From Myxococcota bacterium (GTDB lineage: Bacteria; Myxococcota_A; Polyangia; HGW-17), in the NCBI GenBank assembly GCA_018821745.1, contig JAHJLU010000331.1:1-8006 (forward strand): a stretch of DNA of 8,006 bases, read 5' to 3'. The notes beneath the pieces were generated by a model. It made no database searches. It saw nothing but the letters and a program-made list of their open reading frames with translations, and had not been told where the DNA came from. The position numbers were made by a program, and so were the translations under genes. Below, one piece after another: positions 6,841 through 8,006 of the stretch. Position 1 is the first letter of the stretch. The number at the start of each line of letters is the position of its first letter.

Positions 6841-7668
6841 TCAGGGGCGGCAGATCAGAGAGTGGATCAACTTCAGGGTCTCGCCCATGTGGACCCCCGG
6901 TGACGAGGCGGTCTTGTCTGTCAGCAGCTCGATTCTCACCTTCCCTTGAAAGGAGACCGAACGCCACGGCTCCATTGAATAGCCAGGGGGAACCAGATCC
7001 AGAACAACCTGCGGGTCAAAGCCGACCAGCTCTTCTTCAGAGAGGCGAGGATAGGAGGCAACCCCGCCCTTTAGCGCATTGATTCCGCCGGCACGGAGGA
7101 GCAGCTCATGCAGATAGGTCCCGGGACCCGCCCCCACCAGGTTCTTCAGGGAGCCCTTGTTTCGGCCCAGGGTGATGAGGACCCGGGGCCGATGACCGCA
7201 TGGGACAGGGGTCAAGGCTCTGGAAAGGTTTTCTCTCAGTTCACGCCCGCGCCCCGGGAGACCCAGACGACCCGCAAGCCGCGTGATGGCGACCATCACC
7301 TCGGCGATGGATCGGGTCCTGAGCTCCATATACTCCACCCCGGCTCCCTTGAGGCTGTTGGCGATCTGGCTGTGCATCTCGGTGAGCAGCACCAGATCCG
7401 GTTTATGGGAGAGCAGGGTCTCCAGATCGATGTCCAGAAAGCCTCCCACCTTGGGGAGAGTCTGCACCGAATGTGGGCGGTAGTCGTACTTGGTCACGGC
7501 GCGGATCTTTTCTCCGGCCCCCAGGGAAAAGACCATCTGGGTCAGTGAAGGCGAGAGGGAAATGATCCGGCTTACTTTTCCCCCACGTGGCTGGCGCTTG
7601 CATGAACTGAACATTGCGACATGGATGGACACAAGGGTCCACAGAAACACCCTCAGCCTACCATGCAT
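6841..7668 (-). CDS. BtuF/FecB-like ABC transporter substrate-binding lipoprotein
   Basis: A 275-residue protein of the periplasmic helical-backbone binding family (Peripl_BP_2), which captures cobalamin, haem or iron-siderophores for ABC importers. The signal has a hydrophobic core (7-20) and AMFSSC ending at Cys23, so it is probably a lipoprotein. The N-terminal lobe holds RIISLSPSLTQMVFSLGAG (34-52), KVGGFLDIDLETLLSHKPDLVL (73-94, BtuF-like); a long linking helix spans about 118-155; the C-terminal lobe holds GPGTYLHELLLRAGGINAL (181-199), YPRLSEEEL (206-214) and a late SPGVHMGETL (256-265). The ligand cannot be deduced. ATG 7668 overlaps the end of the alcohol dehydrogenase gene by 11 bases; a GTG at 7650 (residue 7), after GGTAGG, is an alternative start. 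No permease or ATPase genes are visible downstream, so its transporter lies elsewhere or upstream of the window end. Confidence 0.9.
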   Translation of the reverse strand: MHGRLRVFLWTLVSIHVAMFSSCKRQPRGGKVSRIISLSPSLTQMVFSLGAGEKIRAVTKYDYRPHSVQTLPKVGGFLDIDLETLLSHKPDLVLLTEMHSQIANSLKGAGVEYMELRTRSIAEVMVAITRLAGRLGLPGRGRELRENLSRALTPVPCGHRPRVLITLGRNKGSLKNLVGAGPGTYLHELLLRAGGINALKGGVASYPRLSEEELVGFDPQVVLDLVPPGYSMEPWRSVSFQGKVRIELLTDKTASSPGVHMGETLKLIHSLICRP

Positions 7669-8006
7669 GATCCAGAATTTCTTTCACCTGCGGGGGAGTA
7701 ATGTCGCCCCGCTCTCCGAGCAGCATACCTCGCCGGGAAAATCGATGGGGGATCTCCTCCAGAACATCGGGAGCTGGGAGATAATCCCTGAGCTTTGTGG
7801 AGACTCCAAGGCTGTGGAAAAAGGCTTCTGTGGCGTCGATGGCGGCGGCGGCTGCCTGCCGGGCGTCTGTAATCCGGTGCCCGAATACTGCGGCTCCATA
7901 GGCAATCAACTTTTCCTGCTTCGCGTGAGCCTGGTGGCGCAGCATGGGTATAAGCACACAAGCGAGGGTTCTGGCGTGGGCAAGGTCCGTGAGCGCCGAG
8001 ATCTCA
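7658..8006 (-). CDS. Iron-containing alcohol dehydrogenase, YqhD/BDH-like (partial, C-terminal end)
   Basis: The frame is open to the right window edge, giving 115 visible C-terminal residues before TAG (7658-7660); the rest, including the NAD(P)H-binding part, is outside. The visible part matches the end of E. coli YqhD: EISALTDLAHARTLACVLIP corresponds to its ELTAMHGLDHAQTLAIVLP, followed by KQEKLIAYGAAVFG, FFHSLGVSTKLRDY and GERGDITPPQVKEIL. The His in LAHARTLA (codon 7976-7978) corresponds to the last iron-ligand His of the family; the other ligands are off-window. YqhD-type enzymes are cytoplasmic NADPH-dependent aldehyde reductases; cofactor and substrate cannot be judged from this piece. 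An internal GTG at 7957 is not the true start, because homology continues upstream of it. The gene overlaps the BtuF-like gene by 11 bases, so the two are probably co-transcribed. Confidence 0.9.
   Translation of the reverse strand, partial: EISALTDLAHARTLACVLIPMLRHQAHAKQEKLIAYGAAVFGHRITDARQAAAAAIDATEAFFHSLGVSTKLRDYLPAPDVLEEIPHRFSRRGMLLGERGDITPPQVKEILDHAW

Noticed and set aside
6804..6846. Possible bidirectional terminator between the convergent genes
   Set aside because: Only CCCTG (6815-6819) and CAGGG (6842-6846) pair, with a 22-base loop and no T-tract, so a terminator is not supported.

Overview
The window carries protein-coding genes on both strands with no rRNA, tRNA, CRISPR array or insertion sequence that I can see. 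GC content is moderate to high by eye, gene spacing is tight, and the genes include a LolC-type permease, two lipoproteins and a class-I release factor. Together these suggest a Gram-negative bacterium of the broad deltaproteobacterial kind (Desulfobacterota, Myxococcota or relatives). This placement is inferred from gene style and from the prfB-lolC adjacency, and no species can be named from sequence alone.

Positions 1-5910 form one rightward run of six genes with gaps of 26, -8, 15, 18 and 2 bases, most likely one operon that begins before the window. In order they are: the disordered C-terminal tail of an unidentified protein (built partly on a 12-bp tandem repeat), a HEAT-repeat protein, a TatD-family metal-dependent hydrolase, a sodium/calcium-exchanger-family membrane antiporter, peptide chain release factor 2 without the programmed frameshift, and a 569-residue LolC/LolE-like FtsX permease. 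The permease appears to have four extra membrane segments inserted near its N-terminus. No LolD ATPase follows it.

A 170-base spacer (5911-6080) holds a good sigma70-like promoter whose -10 and start region lie under a 14-bp inverted repeat. It drives a 240-residue lipoprotein (6081-6803) made of two copies of one domain, with aspartate at +2 after the lipidated cysteine.

The right end (6841-8006) is a leftward pair convergent with the lipoprotein: the C-terminal part of a YqhD/BDH-like iron-containing alcohol dehydrogenase, cut by the window end, and an overlapping downstream gene for a BtuF/FecB-like substrate-binding lipoprotein.

Most genes are housekeeping families. The most unusual items are the enlarged LolC-like permease lacking its ATPase, next to a probable inner-membrane lipoprotein with a duplicated domain, and the in-frame minisatellite in the first gene. 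A functional link between permease and lipoprotein is a hypothesis only.
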